Origin: Clostridium sp. JN-1
Lineage (GTDB): Bacteria > Bacillota > Clostridia > Clostridiales > Clostridiaceae
Reading direction: 5' to 3'
DNA length: 64,000 bases
Assembly: GCF_003718715.1 (NCBI RefSeq)
Contig: NZ_CP033465.1
Coordinates: forward strand, 2,604,001 to 2,668,000
A program made the position numbers and the translations under genes. Below the pieces are notes generated by a model. It did no database searches, was not told the origin of the DNA, and saw nothing but the letters and a program-made list of their open reading frames with translations. Positions 27,883 through 36,802 of the stretch are shown piece after piece; within the stretch, counting starts at the first letter, position 1; the number at the start of each line of letters is the position of its first letter.

Positions 27883-28476
27883 TTATATGACCATATCATT
27901 ATATATGTCCTTTTTCCTTCCGAGATAATCCTTTATTTCTATAATAGGTGCTGACTTCTTATATATAATTTTAGCAGGTACACCAACAGCTGTAGTATTA
28001 GCTGGTACATCTTTTACAACTACTGCATTTCCACCTATTTTTGCGTTATCTCCAACCTTTATTGGACCAAGTACCTTTGCTCCGCAGCCAATTATAACAT
28101 TATTACCTATAGTCGGATGCCTTTTACCAATATCCTTTCCTGTTCCCCCTAGGGTTACACCATGATATAATGTAACATTATCACCTATTTCAGCTGTTTC
28201 TCCAATAACAACACCCATACCATGATCTATAAACAATCCTTTTCCAATTTTGGCTCCGGGGTGGATTTCTATTCCAGTAAAAAATCTTCCTAATTGAGAT
28301 ATTAATCTTGCCGTAAAGAACATTTTTTTCTTATAAAAAAAGTATGCTATTCTGTGATTTATAACTGCATGAATAAAAGGATATAAAATTAAAACCTCCA
28401 GTGAATTCCTTGCTGCTGGATCCTTTTTAACAGCATTCCTTAAATCATATTTTATAGATTTAAAAAATCCAAACAT
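27883..28476 (-). CDS. cysE: Serine O-acetyltransferase
   Basis: A 197-residue left-handed beta-helix enzyme that makes O-acetylserine from serine and acetyl-CoA. Hexapeptide repeats run from about residue 70 to 165, with the catalytic [15 protein letters not shown] and the HGVTLGGTG segments. It is the short form, lacking much of the N-terminal helical region of the E. coli enzyme. It lies 116 bases downstream of cysK and probably shares the cysteine T-box. A stem-loop (28530-28570) without a T-run lies between them. The ATG follows AAAGGTGGG. Confidence 0.93.
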   Translation of the reverse strand: MFGFFKSIKYDLRNAVKKDPAARNSLEVLILYPFIHAVINHRIAYFFYKKKMFFTARLISQLGRFFTGIEIHPGAKIGKGLFIDHGMGVVIGETAEIGDNVTLYHGVTLGGTGKDIGKRHPTIGNNVIIGCGAKVLGPIKVGDNAKIGGNAVVVKDVPANTTAVGVPAKIIYKKSAPIIEIKDYLGRKKDIYNDMVI

Positions 28477-28592
28477 TTTTCTTTCCCACCTTTAAAATTA
28501 AATAGATATCATATATACTAAAATAGGTAGTTAGGGATGATTGTACAAGTATAGTAAAGTCATCCTTAACTTATTTTCACAATTTAAATTTA

Positions 28593-29504
28593 TTAATCGT
28601 AAAGTCCCATTGACAAATACTTTTCTCCACCATCTGGAGCAACAGTTACAACTTTTTTACCTTTTCCAAGTTTTTTAGCAGCTTTTATAGCTGCAAGTAT
28701 ATTTGCACCAGAAGATATTCCAACTAATATTCCTTCTTCTTTTGCCATTCTTCTAGCATATTCAAAAGCTTCTTCATCAGTTATTGTTATAATCTCATCT
28801 ATTAATTCCTTTTTGTATATGTCAGGAATGAAACCTGCACCTATTCCTTGTATTTTATGAGCTGATGCTTTTCCTCCAGAAAGTACTGGTGAATTTGCTG
28901 GCTCTACTGCTATTACTTTTATATCCTTATTAAATTCTTTTAACCTTTTACCAACACCAGAAACTGTTCCACCAGTTCCAACACCAGCTACAAATGCAGC
29001 TGCATCTTTTACATCCTCAATTATTTCTTCTGCTGTAGTCTCATAATGTTTAAAAGGATTTGCCTCGTTTATAAATTGCTGCGGTATATAGTATCCTTCT
29101 TTGCCGCTTCCTATTTCAATTGCCTTTTCTATAGCACCTTTCATCCCCTTTGCACCTTCTGTCAAAACTAATTCTGCGCCATAAGCTTTCATAAGGCTTC
29201 TTCTCTCTGCACTCATTGTTTCTGGCATTACTATTATAACTTTGTAACCCTTAAGTTTTCCTATCATAGCAAGGGCTATTCCCATATTTCCACTTGTTGG
29301 TTCTACAATAGTATCGCCTTTTTTGAGTAAATTTTTCTTTTCAGCTTTTTCTATCATTCCAAGTGCAGCTCTATCTTTTATACTTCCACCTGGGTTATAC
29401 TTTTCTAGTTTTACATACACCTCTCCTGAATTTTCATCTACCAAGTTGTTTAATTTGAATAAAGGAGTAGCTCCTATTAGTTCTATTGCACTATTATAAA
29501 TCAT
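28593..29504 (-). CDS. cysK: Cysteine synthase (O-acetylserine sulfhydrylase)
   Basis: A 303-residue PLP enzyme producing cysteine from O-acetylserine and sulfide. The PLP lysine is Lys43 in [19 protein letters not shown] is the substrate loop, and [10 protein letters not shown] binds the cofactor phosphate. It is the first gene of the cysK-cysE unit and has a T-box leader whose specifier reads as Cys. The ATG has GGAGG 8 bases upstream. Confidence 0.95.
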   Translation of the reverse strand: MIYNSAIELIGATPLFKLNNLVDENSGEVYVKLEKYNPGGSIKDRAALGMIEKAEKKNLLKKGDTIVEPTSGNMGIALAMIGKLKGYKVIIVMPETMSAERRSLMKAYGAELVLTEGAKGMKGAIEKAIEIGSGKEGYYIPQQFINEANPFKHYETTAEEIIEDVKDAAAFVAGVGTGGTVSGVGKRLKEFNKDIKVIAVEPANSPVLSGGKASAHKIQGIGAGFIPDIYKKELIDEIITITDEEAFEYARRMAKEEGILVGISSGANILAAIKAAKKLGKGKKVVTVAPDGGEKYLSMGLYD

Positions 29505-29610
29505 TTACAAATACCTCCATATAATAAAATTTATCAAAAATTTTTAATATTGCGAACAATATTAATCTAGAATTCCAGCAATCTAATAAATTATGTCATT
29601 TAAGGATTTT

Positions 29611-29905
29611 TGACGTCAAAAAAACTCCGTCTCTATTTATTATATAGAGACGAAGTTATAAACTCCGCGGTTCCACTCCCATTAGATTCAAAGAATCTCA
29701 CTTTTCGAGTACGCGCTATACTCTATCACTATAACGGGTGAATCCGATACAACCTACTTAATTCGGCCTACTACTCCAAAGGGCACTTCGCTTAAATTTC
29801 CAATAAAAATCTTTCACCAATGATTTTCTCTCTTTCAAATTCTATCTAAGTTACTTTCCTTTTTCAAAGTATTTCAGAGTGTTTTACTGTGAATTGTTAC
29901 TATAT
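29611..29905 (-). promoter_or_regulatory. T-box leader (Cys) of cysK-cysE
   Basis: On the minus strand the leader has a Stem I with GAAAGAGAG, TTGGTGAAAG and the closing segment CCTTTGGAGTAG. The codon-like triplet TGC (29783-29785) sits directly before that segment, where the specifier belongs, so it should read tRNA-Cys. The T-box core TGGAACCGCGG is at about 29666-29676. A terminator with a long stem (about 29624-29656) and seven Ts follows. Uncharged tRNA-Cys should allow readthrough. Confidence 0.88.
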
Positions 29906-29909
29906 AACT

Positions 29910-29937
29910 ATTATATAATTATATTTTATTTTGTCAA
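29910..29937 (-). promoter_or_regulatory. Promoter of the cysK T-box transcript
   Basis: TTGACA (29932-29937) and TATAAT (29910-29915) with a 16-base spacer on the minus strand. Confidence 0.75.
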
Positions 29938-29973
29938 TACATTTTCACAAAACATTTTATATAAAATTACACT

Positions 29974-30684
29974 TTATTTACAAAACCTGTGTTTACCTAT
30001 AATTTTTATGAGCGGTCTTGACCATATCCAGCTGCTTGTAGCAGTAGCTGGGTTAAAATAATAAATTGCTCCCCCAGATGGATCCCATCCATTTAAAGCA
30101 TCTCTTGCAGCATTTATTGAACTCTGTTCTAAATTTGCATTTATCTGTCCATCTACTATTGCAGTAAATGCTCCTGGTTGATATATTACACCCGCTACGG
30201 AAGATGGAAATTTTGGATTCCTAGTTCTATTAAGTACCACAGCTCCAACTGCTACTTGACCTTCATATGGCTCACCGCGTGCCTCACCATTTATAAGTCT
30301 AGCAAGTAAAGTTACATCTTGATTATTAGAAGTTGTTTTAGAATCAGCATTTGCTTTACCTGCAGTTCCAGTATTTATACCCAATGCATTAAGTGTACTA
30401 TTTCCTACAACTCCATCAACATTTAAACCATTTTTAGCCTGAAACTTTTTAACTGCAGTATATGTCTTATATCCATATATACCATCAACATTTCCAGTAT
30501 AGTAGTACCATGCTTTTAATTTACTTTGAATTTGATATACAATTCCTCCTCTAGAACCATAATATGCTGCAGTTTTTATATCATTCCCATATGGTAAAAC
30601 CCAGATGCTAGTAGCAATGTATGTAAAAATTATTACAAGTGTACATATTATTTCTCTCTTAAACTTAAAAAGCATTTTTTTCAT
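29974..30684 (-). CDS. sleB: Spore cortex-lytic enzyme SleB
   Basis: This 236-residue protein has an N-terminal membrane or signal segment (about 11-29), a peptidoglycan-binding domain (about 45-105, VYQIQSKLKAWYYYTG) and a C-terminal cell-wall hydrolase domain (about 125-236). The conserved LLARLINGEARGE carries the likely catalytic Glu. It is expected in the spore envelope, where it degrades cortex during germination. The protein ends with the family-typical WIWSR...IGKHRFCK, so it is complete. No ypeB-like partner gene lies next to it. Confidence 0.9.
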   Translation of the reverse strand: MKKMLFKFKREIICTLVIIFTYIATSIWVLPYGNDIKTAAYYGSRGGIVYQIQSKLKAWYYYTGNVDGIYGYKTYTAVKKFQAKNGLNVDGVVGNSTLNALGINTGTAGKANADSKTTSNNQDVTLLARLINGEARGEPYEGQVAVGAVVLNRTRNPKFPSSVAGVIYQPGAFTAIVDGQINANLEQSSINAARDALNGWDPSGGAIYYFNPATATSSWIWSRPLIKIIGKHRFCK

Positions 30685-30855
30685 ATAATCACTCCACTTC
30701 TCAATTCAACATAGATTTTAACTTTAGTATAAATTTCAAAGTATATTACCTACATGGACTTGAAAATTTAAAGACATACTATTTTTATAGTCATAGTGTA
30801 TACGTAATTATATGAAAAGATACTATAAATACCTTTGGTAAATTAAAGCACAGCT

Positions 30856-30889
30856 TAAAAATAAAAATGCAGCCCGCCCGCTGCATTTG
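30856..30889 (-). terminator. Terminator of the Nramp-related gene
   Basis: Stem AAATGCAG/CTGCATTT with an 8-base GC loop, followed on the minus strand by TTTATTTTTAAG. Confidence 0.8.
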
Positions 30890-30908
30890 GTATGGCTGCT
30901 TCAATATA

Positions 30909-32132
30909 TTAAATAAAGTTACCAGCAAAAGCTAAAATAGTTAAAACTATTATAAGTATAACTGTAGATTTTGCTATTATATTTTGAAGTAAATTATTAA
31001 CATGCTTTCCCATTACTTCTTCGTCATTTACAAGTATTATCATAAAAATAAGTACTATTGGGCAAAGTATTCCAGCTAACTGCTGGGTTGCAAGTATTAC
31101 ATTTATAAGCGATATATTAGGCATCATTACTATTATGGCACTTACTACTAGCATTATAAAAAACAATCCGAAAAACACAGGTGCTTCTTTAATTCTGTTA
31201 TCAATTCCACTTTCAAAACCAAAAGCTTCACACACAGCATAAGCTGTACAAAGTGGTATTACACAGCATGCTAAAAATGATGCACCTAAGAGCCCAACTG
31301 CAAATAGTATAAACGAGTAATTTCCAGCAAGTGGTTTTAATGCTAAAGCTGCATCTTGTGCAGTATCTATTCTTATTCCTGCTTTAAACAAAGTTTCTGC
31401 TGTACAAACAGTTATAAATAGTGCAGTCAAAATAGCCCAAAAAGTTCCAAAATATACATCAACTTTTTCATAACCATATTCTTTTAAAGATATGCCCTTA
31501 TCTACTATGGATGACTGTAAATAGAACTGCATATATGGGGTAATTGTAGTACCTACAAGTCCTATAAGTACTAAAAAGTATCCTTTATCAAATTTAGCAT
31601 GGGGTCTTACTATACTTGTAAATACATGACTCCAATCAGGTTTAATTAAAAAGGCTGTTATGAAGTAGCTAAAAAATGTTATCGTAAGCAGCAAAAATAT
31701 TTTTTCAGCTTTTGAATAATTACCTTGTGTTACTATTATCCATATCAATATTGTAAGTATTGGGATAGATATATATTTGTTTACATGAAAAAGTTCGAGA
31801 CTTGCTGCAACACCAGCAAAGTCTCCTATGCAAACACCTAAGTTAGCAATTAATAAAACAGCCATGGCAAAAAATGCCCATTTTACACCGAATCGTTCCC
31901 TTATTAAATCAGAAAGTCCTTTTCCCGTAACTACTGCCATTCTTGCATTCATTTCTTGTACTACGGCAAGACCTATGGCTATAACAAACATTCCCCAGAG
32001 CATTGAATATCCATAATGTGCACCTACAACAGAATAGGTAGTAACTCCGCCAGCATCATTACCAGCATTTGCCGTTATAAGCCCTGGTCCCAATATACTA
32101 AGCATTATTAAAAACTTATTTTTACTTTTCAC
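30909..32132 (-). CDS. Nramp-related transporter, probably for Mg2+
   Basis: About 407 residues with roughly eleven TM helices in the LeuT-like Nramp fold. The TM1 metal-site motif is NDAGG (residues 25-29) instead of DPGN. The TM6 motif is TPY (about 198-200) instead of MPH, so the methionine that favours transition metals is missing. Nramp-related proteins with this change and with M-box control are known to carry Mg2+. This gene is downstream of an M-box and an MgtE-type sensor gene, which supports Mg2+ uptake across the cytoplasmic membrane. I chose the GTG at 32132, which has GGAAGG at proper distance; a GTG at 32141 sits too close to it. Confidence 0.85.
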   Translation of the reverse strand: MKSKNKFLIMLSILGPGLITANAGNDAGGVTTYSVVGAHYGYSMLWGMFVIAIGLAVVQEMNARMAVVTGKGLSDLIRERFGVKWAFFAMAVLLIANLGVCIGDFAGVAASLELFHVNKYISIPILTILIWIIVTQGNYSKAEKIFLLLTITFFSYFITAFLIKPDWSHVFTSIVRPHAKFDKGYFLVLIGLVGTTITPYMQFYLQSSIVDKGISLKEYGYEKVDVYFGTFWAILTALFITVCTAETLFKAGIRIDTAQDAALALKPLAGNYSFILFAVGLLGASFLACCVIPLCTAYAVCEAFGFESGIDNRIKEAPVFFGLFFIMLVVSAIIVMMPNISLINVILATQQLAGILCPIVLIFMIILVNDEEVMGKHVNNLLQNIIAKSTVILIIVLTILAFAGNFI

Positions 32133-32148
32133 GCGGCTCACCTTCCTT

Positions 32149-33411
32149 CTATCCTACCTTTTTAATCCTCTTTTTCCACATAGGCATTAATATATCTTCA
32201 ACTAAATCATTTAATATAACAATGCCGCATAATTTGCCTTGTTCATCAATTACAGGTATAGATAAAAGGTCATATTTGGAACACAACTCAATAGCTTCAT
32301 CGACATCCTCGTTGTCAGTTATTTTTGTAGGATTATCTGTCATTATTTCTTTAAGTTTTGTTTCAGAATCCGACAATAATATATCTTTTAATGAAACTAC
32401 ACCCTTTAAGTTTTGTTGATCATCAGTTATATATATATAATGAATTACTTCATCATCTGGATTAGTCTCTTTTAAAATATCTATAGTTTCACCCACAGTT
32501 ATACTAATATTAAATGATATAAAATCTTGGTTCATTATACTTCCAACTGTTTCCTGTTTATAGTTCATAAGTGCTCTTACTTGATCTGCACTTTCCTTTT
32601 TCATATCCATCAATATTTTTTCCATAGTTTCTGAATCAACTTCATCCAATATGTCTGCTATTTCATCATTAGGCATTTCACGCAAAATTTCTCCTCTTTT
32701 AGACTGACTCATATTTTCTAAAATATCTGCTTGAATATCAGGTTCTATCTCTTCAAGTATATCTGCTGCTAAATTTTGATCCAAGCTTTCAATAACTTTC
32801 TTTCTATAGTTTATATCCATATCTTCCAATATATCTGCCAAATCTGCAGGATGAAGTTTAGATAACTTTTGATATGGAACTGCTAACTTCAAATTATTAT
32901 TTACCATTTCAAGTGACTCAACATTATCCCATATTATTAAACTATCTGCTGGTACCTTATTAAATAATTTGTAAAAACTTTTTACTATTCCTTCTATTCC
33001 AAGCCTTCTGCCAAGTGCCAAAACTCCTGTGTCTACAGCTACTACTCTATACTCTCCTGCCATTTGTGCAATCCTAAGATCATTAACTCTAACAAGCTTT
33101 TTTCCGTTTATATCAACAATTTGTCTATCTAATAGATGTTTAGATAAAAGGTAAGAATATCTTTGTAAAATTATCTCCCTTACTCCTTCACCTTTTATAA
33201 GAATTTTATCATCATCATCATAAAATATAATATTTTTGAATTCACAATTAATTAGTTCTCCGTCTCTCTTTATCTGATAAGCTATTGCCCTAGGGAATCC
33301 ATCCTCCGTAGTAACGTAAATATCGCATAACTTCCCTATATATTCATCAAACTCATCATATATCTTTTTATAGAGAACCTTACTTAAGAAAAAACTAGAT
33401 AGTCTATTCAC
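32149..33411 (-). CDS. MgtE-type sensor protein: PRC-barrel-like, MgtE N-domain and two CBS domains, no channel
   Basis: This 420-residue soluble protein has an N-terminal PRC-barrel-like part (about 1-155) and the helical MgtE N-domain with repeats such as HPADLADILEDMD (about 165-275). Two CBS domains (about 285-405) follow, and it then ends. The membrane channel domain of MgtE is missing. In MgtE these cytosolic domains bind Mg2+ and close the channel. Here the protein may gate or report to the Nramp-related transporter whose gene begins 16 bases downstream. The GTG at 33411 has AAAGGAGGA 6 bases upstream; this site lies inside a strong hairpin. Confidence 0.88.
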   Translation of the reverse strand: MNRLSSFFLSKVLYKKIYDEFDEYIGKLCDIYVTTEDGFPRAIAYQIKRDGELINCEFKNIIFYDDDDKILIKGEGVREIILQRYSYLLSKHLLDRQIVDINGKKLVRVNDLRIAQMAGEYRVVAVDTGVLALGRRLGIEGIVKSFYKLFNKVPADSLIIWDNVESLEMVNNNLKLAVPYQKLSKLHPADLADILEDMDINYRKKVIESLDQNLAADILEEIEPDIQADILENMSQSKRGEILREMPNDEIADILDEVDSETMEKILMDMKKESADQVRALMNYKQETVGSIMNQDFISFNISITVGETIDILKETNPDDEVIHYIYITDDQQNLKGVVSLKDILLSDSETKLKEIMTDNPTKITDNEDVDEAIELCSKYDLLSIPVIDEQGKLCGIVILNDLVEDILMPMWKKRIKKVG

Positions 33412-33446
33412 AAATATTCCTCCTTTCGCATGCAGGAGAATATTTG
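33411..33446 (-). promoter_or_regulatory. Hairpin masking the ribosome binding site of the MgtE-type gene
   Basis: On the minus strand CAAATATTCTCCT (33446-33434) pairs with AGGAGGAATATTTG (33424-33411), with one bulged base and a loop of about 9. The whole Shine-Dalgarno sequence and the first base of the GTG start are inside the stem, so translation should be low unless the hairpin is opened. Confidence 0.75.
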
Positions 33447-33487
33447 CGGTTTTCAATACTAACGAAATGTAAACTTAAAGATATGCC

Positions 33488-33568
33488 TTAACCTAAATAT
33501 TCTTCTGCGCTCTTATTATTAAATTTTAATGTACAATTTAACCGACCGCTATAAGGACCAACGTCCAT
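33488..33568 (-). CDS. Small ORF in the magnesium leader (26 residues)
   Basis: This short ORF between the M-box terminator and the MgtE-type gene starts with ATG at 33568, with AGGTGG 8 bases upstream. It encodes MDVGPYSGRLN... and ends ...SAEEYLG before a TAA. The ribosome binding site is as good as those of the large genes around it. Its stop is about 40 bases before the hairpin that masks the next start. It could be a leader peptide or a small membrane-independent regulator; it has no TM segment. No homologue is recognised. Confidence 0.5.
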   Translation of the reverse strand: MDVGPYSGRLNCTLKFNNKSAEEYLG

Positions 33569-33621
33569 TTATAACACCACCTATTTAAATTAAAAATAAA
33601 CTTAACCTTAATATCTTAAAA

Positions 33622-33816
33622 TAAAAAAGAGCCCTTTAAAAGACTCTCAATAAACTAGAACTCACCTGTACGAGTTTTAGCACTATATAGCTTTAGACAT
33701 CAAAGTCAAGCTGCATTAAGTAAAACCTTGAATCGGTAGTACCTGTTGACCCATTGGCATCTCTCGATGTTTCCGGGCAGTAGCGTATATCTATATAGGA
33801 GCCTCACCTAACATTA
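33622..33816 (-). promoter_or_regulatory. M-box (ykoK) magnesium riboswitch
   Basis: On the minus strand the aptamer contains the conserved strings GTTAGGTGAGGCTCCTATA, ATATACGCTACTGCCC, GATGCCAATGGGTCAACAG, TTAATGCAGCTTGA and AGTGCTAAAACTC in the known order. A terminator stem (AGAGTC...GGCTCT, 33628-33647) and a T-run to 33623 follow. High Mg2+ should stabilise termination and switch off the downstream small ORF, sensor and transporter genes. Confidence 0.93.
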
Positions 33817-33841
33817 ATTTATATTTCATTTCACATTATTT

Positions 33842-33869
33842 ATTATATTACAAATTTCCGAAAATGCAA
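33842..33869 (-). promoter_or_regulatory. Promoter of the M-box transcript
   Basis: TTGCAT (33864-33869) and a perfect TATAAT (33842-33847) on the minus strand, 16 bases apart. Confidence 0.7.
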
Positions 33870-33977
33870 CTGTAAACTTTAAATTTATCTAAATTTGCTT
33901 ATTAAATTATTTTATTTGAACTTTGATTAGTTTTGCTATATATATCAATCAATTGTTTTTAATTCCTGCACTTATAA

Positions 33978-34093
33978 CCAGAGGACAGAGGACAAATTCA
34001 GAGGACATAGGACATAGGACAATGATGGAAGATTTTTTGCAGCGCAGCGGAGAAAAATCCTCCTTCTCTGTCCTCTGTCCTATGTCCTATGTT
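33978..34093. repeat. Inverted repeat made of AGGACAG/AGGACAT heptamers
   Basis: The left arm carries several copies of the 7-base unit AGGACAK in one orientation. The right arm carries its complement (CTGTCCT, ATGTCCT). A central block (34041-34073) is identical over 33 bases to 55800-55832 in a larger related element. The short open frame through this region is an artefact of the repeat. Confidence 0.75.
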
Positions 34094-34206
34094 AAAGACA
34101 CTTATTTATATTTTTTTCTTGTTATGTTAATATAAGATTTAACATACTTTTATGTAAAGAGTCAATAATATAATTAATTATACAAATATTTGAATGGAGA
34201 GTTCTT

Positions 34207-36057
34207 ATGATAATAAATAATAATTTTTTGCCTGTAAGTAAAAGCGACTTAAAAGACAGAAACATTGACAGATTGGATTTTGTTTTAATTACAGGAGATG
34301 CTTATATAGACCATCCTTCATTTGGAACTGCCATTATTTCTAGGGTTCTAGAGAGTCAAGGTTTTCTCGTTGGAATAATAGCACAGCCGTCATGGAATAA
34401 TGCTGAAGATTTCAAAAAACTTGGTAAGCCAAAGCTCGGATTTCTCATAAACTCTGGTAATATAGATTCTATGGTAAATCATTATACTGCTGCAAAAAAG
34501 AAAAGACACAATGACCTTTATTCACCAGGAGGTGAGGAAGGTCACAGACCTGATAGAGCAGTTATAGTATATTGTAATAGAGCCAGAGAAGCGTATAAAG
34601 ATGTTCCAATACTAATTGGAGGAATTGAAGCAAGTTTGAGACGATTTGCTCATTATGATTACTGGGAAGATAAAGTCAGAAGAAGTATTCTCATGGATTC
34701 AAAAGCTGATCTTTTAATGTACGGAATGGGTGAAAAAACTGTAGTTCAGGTTGCAAATCTATTGAAATACGGTATGAATATAAATGATATACATAATGTT
34801 CGCGGTACTGTTTATTCAGCTAAAACATTAGATAACTTAAAAGACTTTGTTGAAGTTCCTTCATTTGAAGATATATCTGAAGATAAAGAAGCTTATGCTG
34901 AAAGTTATAAGTTAGAATACTATGAACAAGATGCCATAAGCGGCAAAACAGTGGTTCAAAAACATGGTGATCATTATATTATACAAAATCCACCTCAATA
35001 CCCGTTAAATCAAGAGGAAATGGATATAACTTACAACCTCCCATATACAAGGACATACCATCCAATGTATGAATCTAAGGGAGGAATACCTGCAATAAAT
35101 GAAGTTAAATTTTCCATAACAAGCCATAGAGGTTGTTTTGGAGGCTGTTCTTTTTGTGCACTAAATTTTCATCAAGGGAGAACTATTCAAAATAGAAGTC
35201 AGCAGTCAATATTAGATGAAGCTAAATTACTTACAACACTTGATGATTTTAAAGGATACATACATGATGTAGGAGGTCCTACTGCAAATTTCAGACATAA
35301 ATCTTGCAAAATTCAAGAAAAGGTTGGTGTTTGCAAAAATAGGCAGTGTGTATCTCCAACTCCGTGTAAAAACTTGGTAGTAAGTCATTCTGAATATCTA
35401 AGCTTGCTTAAAAAAATGAGGCAGCTGCCAGGTATAAAAAAAGTGTTTATAAGATCTGGAATAAGATATGATTATTTAATTTATGATAAGGATACAAGTT
35501 TTTTTGAAGAACTTTGTAAATATCATGTAAGCGGCCAGCTAAAAGTAGCTCCAGAACACATAAGTGATAGGGTTTTAAAGCAAATGGGTAAACCTTCAAG
35601 AAAAGTATATGAAAAATTTGTTGATAAATACTTTCGTATAAACAAAAAGCTAAACAAAAAGCAGTATCTTGTTCCATATTTGATGTCAAGCCACCCTGGA
35701 AGTGACTTAAATGCTGCTGTAGAGTTAGCTGAATACATTAAACATATGGGATATACGCCGGAGCAAGTTCAGGACTTTTACCCTACCCCAGGTAGTTTAT
35801 CAACTACAATGTATTACACGGGTATTAATCCTCTAACAAATGAAAAAGTATACGTACCAAAGACACAAAAGGAAAAAAATATGCAAAGAGCCCTTCTTCA
35901 GTTTAGTGTTCCTAAGAACTACAAATTAGTAAAGGAAGCTCTTATAAAAACTCACAGGGAAGATTTAATTGGCAGTGGTCCAAAATGTCTTATTCCTTCT
36001 CATATGAGAGTACATTCAAAACATAAAACTAAAGTTAATAAAATAAATAAGAAATAA
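34207..36057 (+). CDS. YgiQ-family radical SAM protein
   Basis: This 616-residue protein has an N-terminal cobalamin-like/Rossmann region, then the radical SAM cluster motif CFGGCSFC (Cys310, Cys314, Cys317) and a C-terminal extension ([11 protein letters not shown]-like end). The YgiQ family is widespread but its reaction is unknown. [16 protein letters not shown] and [10 protein letters not shown] are family-typical. The ATG follows TGGAGAG. It is preceded by a repeat element and followed by a strong terminator, so it is a single-gene unit. Confidence 0.88.
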   Translation: MIINNNFLPVSKSDLKDRNIDRLDFVLITGDAYIDHPSFGTAIISRVLESQGFLVGIIAQPSWNNAEDFKKLGKPKLGFLINSGNIDSMVNHYTAAKKKRHNDLYSPGGEEGHRPDRAVIVYCNRAREAYKDVPILIGGIEASLRRFAHYDYWEDKVRRSILMDSKADLLMYGMGEKTVVQVANLLKYGMNINDIHNVRGTVYSAKTLDNLKDFVEVPSFEDISEDKEAYAESYKLEYYEQDAISGKTVVQKHGDHYIIQNPPQYPLNQEEMDITYNLPYTRTYHPMYESKGGIPAINEVKFSITSHRGCFGGCSFCALNFHQGRTIQNRSQQSILDEAKLLTTLDDFKGYIHDVGGPTANFRHKSCKIQEKVGVCKNRQCVSPTPCKNLVVSHSEYLSLLKKMRQLPGIKKVFIRSGIRYDYLIYDKDTSFFEELCKYHVSGQLKVAPEHISDRVLKQMGKPSRKVYEKFVDKYFRINKKLNKKQYLVPYLMSSHPGSDLNAAVELAEYIKHMGYTPEQVQDFYPTPGSLSTTMYYTGINPLTNEKVYVPKTQKEKNMQRALLQFSVPKNYKLVKEALIKTHREDLIGSGPKCLIPSHMRVHSKHKTKVNKINKK

Positions 36058-36085
36058 GGAAAGCTAATACTCTTTCCTTATTTCT
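36055..36085. terminator. Terminator between ygiQ-type gene and the next minus-strand gene
   Basis: Stem ATAAGGAAAG/CTTTCCTTAT with an 8-base loop, followed by TTCTTATTT on the plus strand. Confidence 0.75.
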
Positions 36086-36738
36086 TATTTCTTATTTATT
36101 TTAGCTACCTTTTTTATTCCATACATTAGAGATATAATCCACATGATATCTCCTATTATATTTTCTGGCAGCAAGCTTACTCCTATAATCCAAGTTATCA
36201 TTTCTATTATAGTCATTAACGATGATGCTATTATAAGATAAATGCCTACTTTATTAATATTATTCTTGTTCAATAAGTACATTGCTAAAAACAACATAAA
36301 AGTATTTAGTGCTATGTATACCCAGTATACCCAATTATCTTTAAAAACTATAGTATATCCGCAGTAATCTAAACTTTTAACGCAGCATATACATTTATAC
36401 ATTACAGCAGCATACAAAAGTGTAAGTAAAACTGTAAATATAAAAGAATACGAAAAACTCATATTGTCTTTTCGCAAAAAAATATATAATGTAGTAATTG
36501 CTATAATTGGTACTGCAATAAAGTTCATAAAAAATACAGGTTTTAGCAAATATAGATACTGCATCTTGAATGATAAAAACAATATAATCAAGCTAATATA
36601 TCTTAAAGACATAACTGAAACAATTATTATAACTATAGTTTTTATCTTTTTAGGGCAATAAAAACTTAATTTAAATATCTTTAGTAGTAGTAAAACAACT
36701 AGTATTAATAAAACAGCATATATATAAAGCTTTATCAC
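36085..36738 (-). CDS. Integral membrane protein, unknown function
   Basis: About 217 residues with roughly seven hydrophobic helices and short loops that are rich in Lys. I do not recognise the family. A CC pair occurs in KCICCVKSLDYC in one loop. The start is the GTG at 36738, preceded by GGAGGA; a GTG at 36750 overlaps this site. It is followed on the same strand after about 65 bases by no partner gene except the upstream lipid kinase gene, so co-transcription is possible. Confidence 0.7.
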   Translation of the reverse strand: MIKLYIYAVLLILVVLLLLKIFKLSFYCPKKIKTIVIIIVSVMSLRYISLIILFLSFKMQYLYLLKPVFFMNFIAVPIIAITTLYIFLRKDNMSFSYSFIFTVLLTLLYAAVMYKCICCVKSLDYCGYTIVFKDNWVYWVYIALNTFMLFLAMYLLNKNNINKVGIYLIIASSLMTIIEMITWIIGVSLLPENIIGDIMWIISLMYGIKKVAKINKK

Positions 36739-36802
36739 ACTTTCCTCCACTAAATATTACTATATTCATATTTATATGAGGAATTTATAAGATAAATTAC
36801 AT

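Noticed and set aside
28530-28570. Terminator between cysK and cysE
   Set aside because: The stem is good but no T-run follows, so I keep the two genes as one unit.
33978-34093. Heptamer array as a CRISPR
   Set aside because: Units are 7 bases long and directly adjacent, without spacers, and no cas gene is near.
33923-34135. Open frame of about 70 codons across the heptamer repeat
   Set aside because: It reads through an inverted repeat and has no ribosome binding site.
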